This document shows, piece by piece, positions 7,878 through 15,717 of a stretch of 64,000 nucleotides of DNA; the first letter of the stretch is position 1, and each line of letters starts with the position of its first letter. Origin of the DNA: CBDFKF01 sp965248765 (GTDB lineage: Bacteria; Pseudomonadota; Alphaproteobacteria; VGEJ01); NCBI GenBank assembly GCA_965248765.1, contig CBDFKF010000004.1, positions 1,860,001 to 1,924,000 on the forward strand. Direction: 5' to 3'. A program made the position numbers and the translations under genes. The notes below the pieces were generated by a model that was not told where the DNA came from, did not search any database, and worked only from the letters and a program-made list of their open reading frames with translations.

Positions 7878-8828
7878 ATGAGCACGTCCAAGGATCAACA
7901 GTTGCTCTATCACTACACGAGCTTCCACGCCTTCGAGAGCATCATTCGCTCACAGGTGCTATGGGCCACGCACTTTTGGGGCTCTAACGATAAGACCGAA
8001 TTTGTTCACCTGTCGAAACCGATGCGGGAGGCGCTTGCGCGCGTCATTGAACGGATAGCAATTGATCCTCGGTCCGATCGAAGGCTTCGGGACGCAATCG
8101 ACCTGTGCGGGGATGCGCACAAATTTGTTCAATGCCAGGTCAAGCTCATTTTCGAGGTGGCGTTCGGTCCAGAACAACAGTCCGGCCCCCAATACGGGAT
8201 GTCGCCTCCGTTCACTAGTTGCTTTTGCGATCACTCAAAGGATGACCGGTACACGCGGGAGAACGGTCTGCTCAGTATGTGGCGCGGATATGGTTCGAGC
8301 GGAGTCGCGCTCGTGTTCGACCGCGAGAAGCTGCAGGCTTGTCTCGATCGGGAAAGAGAGGAGGTCAAGTACTGTGGCTATGGTCAGTTGCTTAAGGTGG
8401 CCTACGGTTTGGATGATGACGCTTTCGAACAGCGCTTCGGCAAATTCGTTGCCCTTCTGAAAGGCAATGCGTTGAAGTATCTACTCGATCACAAATTTGA
8501 CGCGGACTTCCACAAGCTGCTGTTTGAAGCAGCTGCGGGATACAAACACCGTGCCTTTGAAGAGGAGAGGGAAGTCCGTATTGCGCTCTTCCCCCATACT
8601 CAACATTGGGAGAAGGAGGACGACAGAGAACTAAAGCCGATCAAGATCAACGAGGATGGCTGCAAATACATTGAGATCTTCGGTGGGACGGAGAAGCTAC
8701 CAATCACGAAGGTGATTGTCGGGCCGCACAAATATCAGGACGCGCGAGTCTCGAATGCAAGAGAAGTTCTCAGGGCGTATCCCGATGTTCAGTTTGTCCC
8801 CTCTCGAACTCCGTACAAGCCGGGCTGA
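7878..8828 (+). CDS. DUF2971 family protein
   Basis: 316 residues, complete, cytoplasmic. The N-terminal LYHYTSFHAFESIIRSQVLW and the following SNDKTEF are the DUF2971 signature. Near residue 230 FEEEREVRIALF supplies the conserved acidic motif, and MWRGYGSSGVALVFDRE lies between. The H-Y near the N-terminus, an aromatic middle motif and a late glutamate echo the H-Y-E layout of ADP-ribosyltransferase-fold proteins, but that link is inference. Members are common in genomic islands and next to phage genes. Here it lies between an integrase scar and the tRNA-Arg element, in keeping with cargo or a defence role. No partner gene is evident. Confidence 0.75.
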   Translation: MSTSKDQQLLYHYTSFHAFESIIRSQVLWATHFWGSNDKTEFVHLSKPMREALARVIERIAIDPRSDRRLRDAIDLCGDAHKFVQCQVKLIFEVAFGPEQQSGPQYGMSPPFTSCFCDHSKDDRYTRENGLLSMWRGYGSSGVALVFDREKLQACLDREREEVKYCGYGQLLKVAYGLDDDAFEQRFGKFVALLKGNALKYLLDHKFDADFHKLLFEAAAGYKHRAFEEEREVRIALFPHTQHWEKEDDRELKPIKINEDGCKYIEIFGGTEKLPITKVIVGPHKYQDARVSNAREVLRAYPDVQFVPSRTPYKPG

Positions 8829-9407
8829 TCCGGGAAGAATCGAGTTGCGGCGATGCACGTCGGCCCGCCCGTCGCCGCTCCTTAGCGCGGGCCACCCGAA
8901 CCGCTTTTGCCGATCCCCTGGCGCGAGCCAACGAATCCCTTCCCCTCCGGACCAACACCAGAATTGTACGCGCCACCAGACGCCAGGCTGACCGCTGTCG
9001 TCGCAGGGCCTCCGGGCATACTCCCCTGAGCTGCAATGGCGGGGTCGCTTCTCCCGGTTCTTGGGTCTATCTGTGCTGTTTGTGGATCCACCGCCTCCGC
9101 CGTAGTGGACGCCCAGTTCCCGCCGCCGTCCGAGTACGCATGGCCGACAAGCTTCTCTGCGGCCTCTCGCCCGACATACTTGGCCAGCTCCGCGACAACT
9201 TTCGTAGCGCCCCAAGTCGCGATGCGTGACACGCCGCCTGTTACTAGCGCGAGAGCACCGCCGAAGACGTCCCCGGCGTCGACATCAAAGCCGAGGTCTG
9301 AGCGCACATTCCGCCCACCAAGATCCGGGCCCCTCGCGCCCCCTGCCAACGTGGCGCAGCAACCGTGCCCGTGTTCTTAGGATTGAAACCAGTCGGCGTT
9401 GCGCTCG
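8829..9407. other. Stretch with no well-supported gene
   Basis: Apart from the doubtful minus-strand frame at 8882-9349, no gene can be supported. No RNA gene or long repeat was seen. Confidence 0.4.
8882..9349 (-). CDS. Hypothetical Gly/Ala-rich protein (doubtful)
   Basis: A 155-residue frame beginning at a TTG, with a hydrophobic stretch FGGALALVTGGVSRIATWG and a glycine-rich tail (GPEGKGFVGSRQG). Composition is believable for a protein, and the layout recalls the end of large secreted toxins. There is no clear ribosome-binding site and no family I recognise. An in-frame stop lies nine codons upstream of the TTG, so it is not simply the 3' end of a longer open frame. Confidence 0.25.
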   Translation of the reverse strand: MAGGARGPDLGGRNVRSDLGFDVDAGDVFGGALALVTGGVSRIATWGATKVVAELAKYVGREAAEKLVGHAYSDGGGNWASTTAEAVDPQTAQIDPRTGRSDPAIAAQGSMPGGPATTAVSLASGGAYNSGVGPEGKGFVGSRQGIGKSGSGGPR

Positions 9408-9800
9408 TCACCAGCGAGGGAGCGATATTCGAGGGCAGGCATCGGCTTCAGGCGCGACACTCTCGTTTTCGTGGGTAACGCGGGTAACGGCCCTCGTAAG
9501 CTCGCAGTTTTCTGGGCTTTTCGGTGACACTCCATCTGTTACCCAGCCGGGTAACGCTTGGGAAACACGGGTAACAGAGACCGATTGAGCGTCTGCATCG
9601 GTGTGCATCAGGCTGTTCGCAGCCCCTGGCGTTACCCTTGTTACGCGGCGATTCTGGGAATGGGTAACAACAGTATCGGTAGAGAAACTCGGGGATTCCT
9701 GCACTCTTCCGGTCTCCGTTACCCCTGTTACCCTTGTTACCCACGGTTTTGGCTTACCCGGAGTTCGTTTCACCGCGATATCGGCGAACCAGTCACGCAT
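9408..9800 (-). CDS. Valine-threonine repeat protein downstream of the DUF927 helicase
   Basis: A 130-residue frame whose product repeats VTRVT-like units (PWVTRVTGVTETG, RRVTRVTPG, VSVTRVSQ, TRAVTRVTHENES). Its ATG at 9800 overlaps the stop of the helicase gene by eight bases, as expected for a translationally coupled downstream gene. The repeats are encoded by the GTTACC/GGTAAC-type DNA repeats listed separately, so coding and DNA-level functions are hard to separate. I have seen similar VT-rich frames annotated after phage primase-helicase genes but know of no function. Confidence 0.45.
   Translation of the reverse strand: MRDWFADIAVKRTPGKPKPWVTRVTGVTETGRVQESPSFSTDTVVTHSQNRRVTRVTPGAANSLMHTDADAQSVSVTRVSQALPGWVTDGVSPKSPENCELTRAVTRVTHENESVAPEADACPRISLPRW
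9470..9750. repeat. Cluster of GGGTAAC/GTTACCC heptamers
   Basis: In about 280 bases the heptamer GGGTAAC or its complement GTTACCC occurs about ten times, in both orientations, often in pairs (for example GGGTAACGCGGGTAAC near 9474 and three copies within 30 bases near 9720-9750). The cluster lies directly after the primase and helicase genes of the element. Candidate explanations are iterons of the element's replication origin or the coding needs of the VT-repeat protein. Confidence 0.65.
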
Positions 9801-12335
9801 CGCTGCCCTCTTCTAGGATCGACGCAGCCAGCCGATAGCAGCGAGCTCCCTTCGTGCCCGGAAGCCGGTGAGTGCTTTGCGGCTTGTCGTCGCTACCGGG
9901 AATCAACAGGCCGCGTTCCATCAGCGTGTGGGCCAGCGCGCCGGCATCGAATCCGGCACACACTTCAGATCGCCAGACTTCCGGCAGCACGTAGTATTCA
10001 ACGGCGCCGTTCCCGTCAGACTTGCGAAACCCGGCCCGATTGATGGTCGTGCGACCCTCGTCACTATCGAAACCCCACAGTGCGAAACGACCCTCCCCGT
10101 GCTGCTCAATGAACTTTCTCACCTGAGCGATGCCCGCCGTCACTTCGGCTGGCTCAACACCGCCACGCCCGTCGAGCCAGGCTTGGAAGCACCTCGCGGA
10201 GGCGTCGAACGCGTCACCTCGCTCCCAAGGCGCAATGCCGAGAGTCGTAGCAAGCTCGCCGGCGGCGGCCACAAGTCCGAACCGGTCGGCAACGCGACTC
10301 ACTTGCCCATCTGCTTCTGACGGGCACTGTGTCCCGACGAACTCAGCCTTGAATCCCGCGATGGCACCCTGGATATCGGCTAGATCGGCGGTCAGTTGGG
10401 TGATGAACGCTCGCGCCACGACTCCGTAATTCTCGGCGGTGGCCTGCTTCAGGTGGCGGGCGAAGGCGTCGGCTGTCTCGAATCCATGAATGTTTTCGAA
10501 CAGGCCCAGCCCGACCCCAGCATCCGCAGGAATGTCGATGACGCGGACCTGTTGCCCAGCAGCAATTTTCCGAACTCGCCCGTCCTCTGCCAATTTGTCG
10601 GCAAGGCCGATCTCGCCACTCGATAGAAAAAGCACTCGCCACTCGGCTGGTCGCCGACCCTCGCCGCCGCGCCCCGCGCGGGACTTGCCGACCTCATTCG
10701 CCAACATGTAAGCCGCCTGGCCCGCGGCCTTGGCGTCGATCTGGGATAGCTCATCCAAACAAAGCAGGGCATCGCTGTGGGCCTGGGCCACGGCCTCGAG
10801 ACCGTTGTCCGTTGCCCGCCATTGCCGGACGTAGCCTTTCAGCGTGCCCCCACCCCAGACAGAGCCTGCGATCAAGAGCGCCGTCGTTTTCCCAATGCTG
10901 GACGCACCTCTGTAGTGAACTCCACCGCTTTCCGCTCCGGTCAACTGCAGTAAGGGCGCGGCGAACGCAGTCGACAGCGCGAAGAGCAAGCGCGAATTGC
11001 CGGCCGCTAGCCGGGCAACGTGCTTTTGCCAGTCTTCGAGACTCCCCCGCACGCGAAAGGCGTGATCGAGAACGCCAACAGTTTGTAGCAACACTCGTTC
11101 TCCGCGCGTGTCGCCTAGCGTTTCGTCGGGCAGCACGAACGCCTCACCATGCCATCCGACCCGGGTGACGCAGCGCGCCTTGGATGGTGGCCGCGTCGTT
11201 GAAAGAAGTTGGTGTAAAGCATCTCGGGCGAACCTACCCGGCGCCATCGTCAGCCCTTGCGACAACAACCGGCGGCGATATTCCTCGCCAGAACCGGCCA
11301 GCATTTCCATGGGCAGCGCCCATTCGTGCCGGGCGTCGTCACGGTCGGTGATGGCAAGGAGCCGCCCCCAATTCTCGCCATCGATATCGCGGGTCTCGGC
11401 TATGACCTCCAGCGAGGAACAGATCCAAACCCATTCGGAGATTGTCTCGCCGGTTGTCTTATTCTCCCGTTCCACCAGTCGGCGGACCCCGTCTTGCCCG
11501 GCTCGAAATTGCCGATCCTCCGTCTGTTTCTCGGTGTTTAGGGTTCCATCGCGCTCCGCAGCATTCGGATAAGGCTCAAAAAAGGCTGGGTCGGTACGCG
11601 CCTCCGCCACAAGATCGGGCGTCCAGCCATCGGCCAGCGCATTAGCCAAGTCCCACCCATTCGGAATATCGCCGTCGCGCGGAACGGGCTTGCCGTCGAC
11701 CACGACGAACGCACCCAGTCGGTTGGGGGGAGCCAAGATACTCGTTCGGCTCCCGCGTCTAGGCATAAGCCGGCGACGTCATCGCCATACTCTGAGCCCG
11801 CGTCGTCGGCGTCGGTGGCTATGACAACGACTCGGCCTGCGACGTGAGTCCAATCGGCTAGGTGCGGCGACTTCGATCCGTGTGGCGGTGTTGTCGCCAC
11901 CATATCCGGGAACAGCACGGCAGCCCCGTCTCGGGCTAACTCACCCTCGGTCACCAGTATCCATGCGTCTGGTGACGCGAGAATCTCGGGCATCCCGTAC
12001 AGCGGACGTGGGGACGGGATTCCAGCCGAACGCCAGGCGCGTTTTCCATCCTCCAAATCACAAAACGTGACCGGCAAGATCAGCTTCGTCGGTTGACCAT
12101 CGTCGCCCTCGAAGTCCCAGCGGCATACGTATCCAATAGGATCACCGGCCCCGTTATGGTAGAGCCAAGTGCGATTGGGCTCGCCACGTTTAGGGTGACG
12201 GAACCGCATGGGTGGCGCGTTCGGAGGGACCGGTATGATCGGTGTTTTCTTGACCTGCGGGGCGCCCTGAGCGGGCGTCGCAGCCATCTCGTCCGCTGAC
12301 AGCGGTTCGAACGATATCTGTGCCGCGTCAGACAT
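9793..12335 (-). pseudogene. Toprim primase-DUF927 helicase fusion, frameshifted at a C6 run
   Basis: A mobile-element replication protein in two frames. The first part starts at ATG 12335 and carries a Toprim-like domain: VTEGELARDGA, then VVVIATDADDAGSEYGDDVAGL. At about 11725-11730, in a run of six C on the coding strand, the conserved sequence moves frame and continues NRLGAFVVVDGKPVPRD ... NGWDLANALADGW. The DUF927 helicase domain follows, with Walker A GASSIGKTT, Walker B ALLCLDEL and an arginine-rich sensor region (ERRPAEWRVLFLSS type). One missing C would join the two. As written, translation would make a 267-residue product and possibly a second protein from ATG 11766. The start at 12335 overlaps the upstream gene's stop by eight bases. 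Confidence 0.75.
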
Positions 12336-12636
12336 TCTCAATTCCCAACATCTTGGCCAAATTGCGGGCAGCCTCGATTTGCGTGGTATCGGTCAAGTAG
12401 GCGGCCAGGCTTATCGGATCTCCACCGCGGTCGTTCGTGGCGAAATCCGCCCACTTCCCGCTACGGATGTTGATTTTGAAGGAACCTGGGCGTCTGTCGT
12501 CACGGCGTGGGTTCGGGACAACGTACTCAACACCCTCGGCCTTACCGCCCGGCAGCCAGCGCCTGACCAAGGCCGGCAACGCGCTCAGCGCCGCCGCGTT
12601 GATTCTGGCAAAGTTGACGTGATCGCGTCGCGTCAA
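12328..12636 (-). CDS. Primase-like N-terminal domain protein
   Basis: About 102 residues beginning at TTG 12636, which overlaps the previous stop as TTGA, a classic coupling signal; a longer reading from 12729 would overlap the upstream gene by about 100 bases. The sequence LVRRWLPGGKAEGVEYVV, NPRRDDRRPGSFKINI and GKWADFATNDRGGDPISLAA is the leading domain found before Toprim-helicases in phage and island primases. There it helps template binding. It lacks the cysteines of a true zinc finger. It works with the Toprim-DUF927 protein encoded immediately downstream. Confidence 0.7.
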   Translation of the reverse strand: MTRRDHVNFARINAAALSALPALVRRWLPGGKAEGVEYVVPNPRRDDRRPGSFKINIRSGKWADFATNDRGGDPISLAAYLTDTTQIEAARNLAKMLGIENV

Positions 12637-13022
12637 GCGACCGCCCTCACGATATCTGCCAACACCCGATGCTGGCGAGCCGACAAGCGGCCGGTCCGTC
12701 GATGCGCTTTCTGAAGACGAATGAACCACTTTTTTTGGCTGACGGTCAGCGAGCCGAACTTCGCCTGAATCGTGGTGATGAGATCCGTCGCCGAGGCGTT
12801 TTCATGCTCGTCAGTGGGCGAGTCCTCCACCGAGATGTCGGCACCCAGCGCGTTGAAGAATTGCTCCCAGCGCAAATAATGTTCGGCGAGTAACTGGTTG
12901 GCCTTGCGAGTGGCTGCCAGCGCCTCGCCGTCGAAGCTCGAATCGCTGAGTTCGAGCAGTTTGACCAACCGGGGGGTGAGGCTTGCCGGCGCAGAGAGCG
13001 CCGTGGACATCGCCTCAACCAT
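12633..13022 (-). CDS. Hypothetical protein of the primase operon
   Basis: 129 residues, mostly helical, beginning MVEAMSTALSAP. The middle reads ATRKANQLLAEHYLRWEQFF and the end is basic (RLQKAHRRTGRLSARQH). A second ATG at 13010 has GAGG just upstream and may be the real start. No family recognised. It ends in TTGA overlap with the primase-like gene and so belongs to the same operon. Its basic C-terminus would allow DNA binding, but nothing more can be said. Confidence 0.55.
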   Translation of the reverse strand: MVEAMSTALSAPASLTPRLVKLLELSDSSFDGEALAATRKANQLLAEHYLRWEQFFNALGADISVEDSPTDEHENASATDLITTIQAKFGSLTVSQKKWFIRLQKAHRRTGRLSARQHRVLADIVRAVA

Positions 13023-13123
13023 CCTCGTGTGCCCTGGCTGGGGTTAGCCGCGGCGATGGACGCTGGCGACGTGGTTGGCTAAACTGGGGACGGTTGGAGT
13101 CGCAGCCGATACCATCGTTTTCT

Positions 13124-13154
13124 GAAGTCCCGCAGTCCATAGCTGCGGGACTTC
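13124..13154. terminator. Perfect 12-bp stem-loop between the HTH gene and the primase operon
   Basis: GAAGTCCCGCAG (13124-13135) and CTGCGGGACTTC (13143-13154) pair perfectly around a seven-base loop. There is no long T run on either side, so it would be a strong but non-canonical terminator or attenuator after the HTH gene on the minus strand. Confidence 0.55.
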
Positions 13155-13172
13155 GTCGTTTCGGCCAAGGCA

Positions 13173-13400
13173 TCAGTCCACCTCACCGCAGATGAAGGCG
13201 TCGAGGTCGGCCTTGAAATAGAAACGACGGCCGCCGACCCGCGTTACTGTCGGCCCCTTGCCCGCCAGGGCCCACATAGACAGGGTTTTGGGCTTCAGGC
13301 CGAGATAGCGGGCCGCGTCCTTTCGACTGAGTCTTCCGTCTGGAAGAATCCGAACCCGCACCTCGTCGGTGGTGGCTTGCATCTCTTCGGGTACGCTCAT
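13173..13400 (-). CDS. AlpA/excisionase-type helix-turn-helix protein
   Basis: 75 residues with a single winged helix-turn-helix of the MerR/AlpA kind: GRLSRKDAARYLGLKPKTLS forms the first helices and WALAGKGPTVTRVGGRRFYF the wing, ending in a short acidic tail. The ATG at 13400 has GGAG upstream; an extension to 13415 is less likely. Such small proteins act as excisionases or regulators of island integrases. It is divergent from the RHH gene at 13522, with a shared operator-like palindrome between them. Confidence 0.75.
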   Translation of the reverse strand: MSVPEEMQATTDEVRVRILPDGRLSRKDAARYLGLKPKTLSMWALAGKGPTVTRVGGRRFYFKADLDAFICGEVD

Positions 13401-13470
13401 CACAGCTCCATCCAATGCGTCATATATCCCGCGATAGATAATAGATGCCCTCAGCGGGCTTGCATAGAAA

Positions 13471-13496
13471 CTTCTGCGGTATACACTACGCAGAAG
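13471..13496. promoter_or_regulatory. Operator-like palindrome over a promoter in the divergent HTH/RHH region
   Basis: CTTCTGCG (13471-13478) and CGCAGAAG (13489-13496) are exact inverted repeats around ten bases that contain TATACA (13480-13485), a plausible -10 element. This is the expected shape of an operator bound by a dimeric repressor such as the adjacent RHH protein. The GTATAC core is itself palindromic and could serve either direction. Confidence 0.45.
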
Positions 13497-13521
13497 AAAT
13501 CAGACGTTTTTGGAGGGTTGA

Positions 13522-14139
13522 GTGACAGCGAAACGCAAAAAGAGGGGCCCGAAGCCACTCCCGCCTGACGAGGGAAAACGTCTCCCGTTGAACATGAGAA
13601 CAACCAAAGAGGTCCGAGCGAGCATCGAGAGAGCCGCCAAAGAATCCGGACGCTCGTTGGCACAGGAGGTCGAATACCGCATCGGAAAATCGCTTCAAGA
13701 CGAGGACCGACGCTACTCTGATTTCGGGGGCGAAGACGCCTACCGAGTCTGCCTGTTGCTTCCGCAGATAGGGGCGGTCATCGAGGCGGTGAGTGGGGGC
13801 AACGAAGGCCGGTCGTGGACCAAAGATCCCGCGACGTTGACGGCAACGATACGATCTTGGGTCGATCTCATGAGGGGCACCTTGGAGGACAGCGCCGGGA
13901 AGCACCGAGGGAATTATGCTCTCTTCGATGCAATGACGATCTGGCAACCCGACGAACCCGGCGAGGCGGAAGGCGCTAAGCTGGGGCGTGCTCTATTGCG
14001 GCTGCACGAGAAGACCAAACTACCGATCCAAGAGCTTCTCGATACAGTCCTTGATGCAGTTCGCGAAGAAGAGGCCGTCAGAATGCGCGGCACTGACGAC
14101 TTGGTGAAGGAGGCAGTCCGAACGGCCAGGGGTCGGTAG
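13522..14139 (+). CDS. Arc-like ribbon-helix-helix protein
   Basis: 205 residues. The N-terminus is basic (AKRKKRGPKPLPPDEGK), followed by the RHH core RLPLNMRTTKEVRASIER and AAKESGRSLAQEVEYRIGKS, the pattern of Arc/MetJ-type DNA-binding domains. The remaining 140 residues are helical and of unknown role. The start is GTG at 13522 with GGAGGG at 13512-13517. It ends five bases before the integrase gene, so the two are one transcript, and it probably regulates integration or its own divergent promoter. Confidence 0.75.
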   Translation: MTAKRKKRGPKPLPPDEGKRLPLNMRTTKEVRASIERAAKESGRSLAQEVEYRIGKSLQDEDRRYSDFGGEDAYRVCLLLPQIGAVIEAVSGGNEGRSWTKDPATLTATIRSWVDLMRGTLEDSAGKHRGNYALFDAMTIWQPDEPGEAEGAKLGRALLRLHEKTKLPIQELLDTVLDAVREEEAVRMRGTDDLVKEAVRTARGR

Positions 14140-14143
14140 GACA

Positions 14144-15316
14144 ATGTCACTCAAGTTCGCCCGCCTAACGCGTGCCGCCGTTCGCAAGCTGAAGCCAAGC
14201 GAGAAGATCACTGAGCACGGAGTCGTAGCGCCGCGGTTGGATGATGGCGACATCCGCTTCTCGGTCGCCGTCATGGCCAACCGCCAGCGCGTCCAGCGCG
14301 TCGTTGGCTTAGAAAGTGACGGGACGACGCGGACCCAGGCGGAGGACTTCATCGCCAGCGTCAAGAAGGCGGCGAAGGAAGAGCGTCTCAGCGAGATCCT
14401 GCCCAAGGGCCGCAAGGTGCACCTGTCGTTTGCTGGTGCCGCGGATCTTTACCTCAGCATGCTGCGCGAGTCAGACGGCAAGGACTACCAGAACAACGAG
14501 CAACACTTACGGCTACACGTGGTTCCCTACTTCGGGTCAATGCGGCTCGAGAAGATCACGAGATTCACCATTGAAAAGTACAAGCGGCACTGTGCTGAAA
14601 AGGGCATCGCGGAAGGGACCATCAACCGCACACTCGCCACGTTTAGGCGAATGGGGCGGCTGCTTGCGGCCGAGGGTGTGACCCCTCAACCGTTCCCGAC
14701 AGTGAAAATTCCTCGCGAGCGAACCCGCAGGACATTCGTGCTTTCGCCGACAGAGGAAACTGCGCTACTCGAGGCAGCACTACAGGACAGCAGCTCGTAC
14801 GTCTGGTTGTTTGTCAAGCTGGCGTTGGCCACGTCGCTTCGACACAGCGAGATGTTGGGGGCTCGCTTCGAGCACTTCGATTCACACCGCCGTCGCTTGC
14901 GTGTCCGCGTGAAGGGTGGCAAATGGCGAGACCAGCCCCTGACTCGTGGCATTACCATCATCTTGGACCGCGAGAGGAAGATGGCAGCCGATCCAGAAGG
15001 CTGGATATTCCCGAACCCCGGCTCCGCGACCGGGCACACCGACCGAATGGTGAAGGCATTTCGACGGTGCGTTGTTCGTGCCAATTTAGACCCCCCGGTG
15101 GTGACCCCGCACATCTTGAGGCACACCGCAATAACCCGTCTCGTCGCCGCGGGGGCCGACGTCAAGACCGTCCAGGAGTTCTCCGGCCATGAGAGCATCG
15201 AGATGGTGATGCGCTACACGCACCGTCAGGATAGGGCGATTGATCGCGCCCTAGACCGGATGGAGGATGAAACGGTTGTAGAACATCCCGGGGCCCGAAA
15301 GCCTGCTAATTCCTGA
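14144..15316 (+). CDS. Tyrosine site-specific integrase of the tRNA-Arg element
   Basis: 390 residues, complete. The core-binding domain lies around residues 85-175 (AADLYLSMLRESDGKDYQN, INRTLATFRRMGRLL). The catalytic domain shows the first arginine in ALATSLRHSEML, the H-x-x-R box in TPHILRHTAITRL, the second histidine in FSGHESIEM, and the tyrosine nucleophile in VMRYTHRQD. It ends 48 bases before the 3' end of tRNA-Arg, the standard place for an island integrase whose attachment site is the tRNA gene. Together with the RHH and HTH genes it forms the element's integration module. Confidence 0.9.
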   Translation: MSLKFARLTRAAVRKLKPSEKITEHGVVAPRLDDGDIRFSVAVMANRQRVQRVVGLESDGTTRTQAEDFIASVKKAAKEERLSEILPKGRKVHLSFAGAADLYLSMLRESDGKDYQNNEQHLRLHVVPYFGSMRLEKITRFTIEKYKRHCAEKGIAEGTINRTLATFRRMGRLLAAEGVTPQPFPTVKIPRERTRRTFVLSPTEETALLEAALQDSSSYVWLFVKLALATSLRHSEMLGARFEHFDSHRRRLRVRVKGGKWRDQPLTRGITIILDRERKMAADPEGWIFPNPGSATGHTDRMVKAFRRCVVRANLDPPVVTPHILRHTAITRLVAAGADVKTVQEFSGHESIEMVMRYTHRQDRAIDRALDRMEDETVVEHPGARKPANS

Positions 15317-15364
15317 CGCGATTACACAGGAATTACACATTGTCACAACGCGGCTGCTGGAAAT

Positions 15365-15441
15365 TGGCGCGCCCGGAGAGATTCGAACTCCCGACCCCCA
15401 GATTCGTAGTCTGGTGCTCTATCCAGCTGAGCTACGGGCGC
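15365..15441 (-). tRNA. tRNA-Arg (anticodon ACG)
   Basis: The minus strand gives a complete cloverleaf: acceptor GCGCCCG paired with CGGGCGC, D-arm with AGCTCAGCTGGATAGAGC, anticodon stem CCAGA/TCTGG around loop CTACGAA (anticodon ACG), T-arm GGGAG-TTCGAAT-CTCTC-like, and an encoded CCA (complement at 15365-15367). It is intact and is probably the target of the adjacent integrase. Confidence 0.95.
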
Positions 15442-15717
15442 GGGGCGAGCGACACTAGTCAAATAGCCCACACCAGGCAAGCGGGGGCGGCCGCGCCGCC
15501 GGCCCGGTCGGCCGGCCCCGGGCGAGGAGCATCGCCCGAAACCCGCTTGTCGGCCTGAGTCCCTTTCGTATAAGATCGCGGCGATCCCATGAAAGGCGGC
15601 TAAGTCGTCTCAATCTCTGCCAAAATTAGCGCGCGTTGGGGGGCCGATGCGTCGAGAACGCGGCAACAGCGACAAAGGGTGCCCATGGTATCGCCACTCG
15701 GACGGCGGGCTGTCGCT

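Noticed and set aside
9470..9750. GGGTAAC field as a CRISPR array
   Set aside because: Seven-base motif in both orientations, irregular spacing, no spacers and no cas genes.
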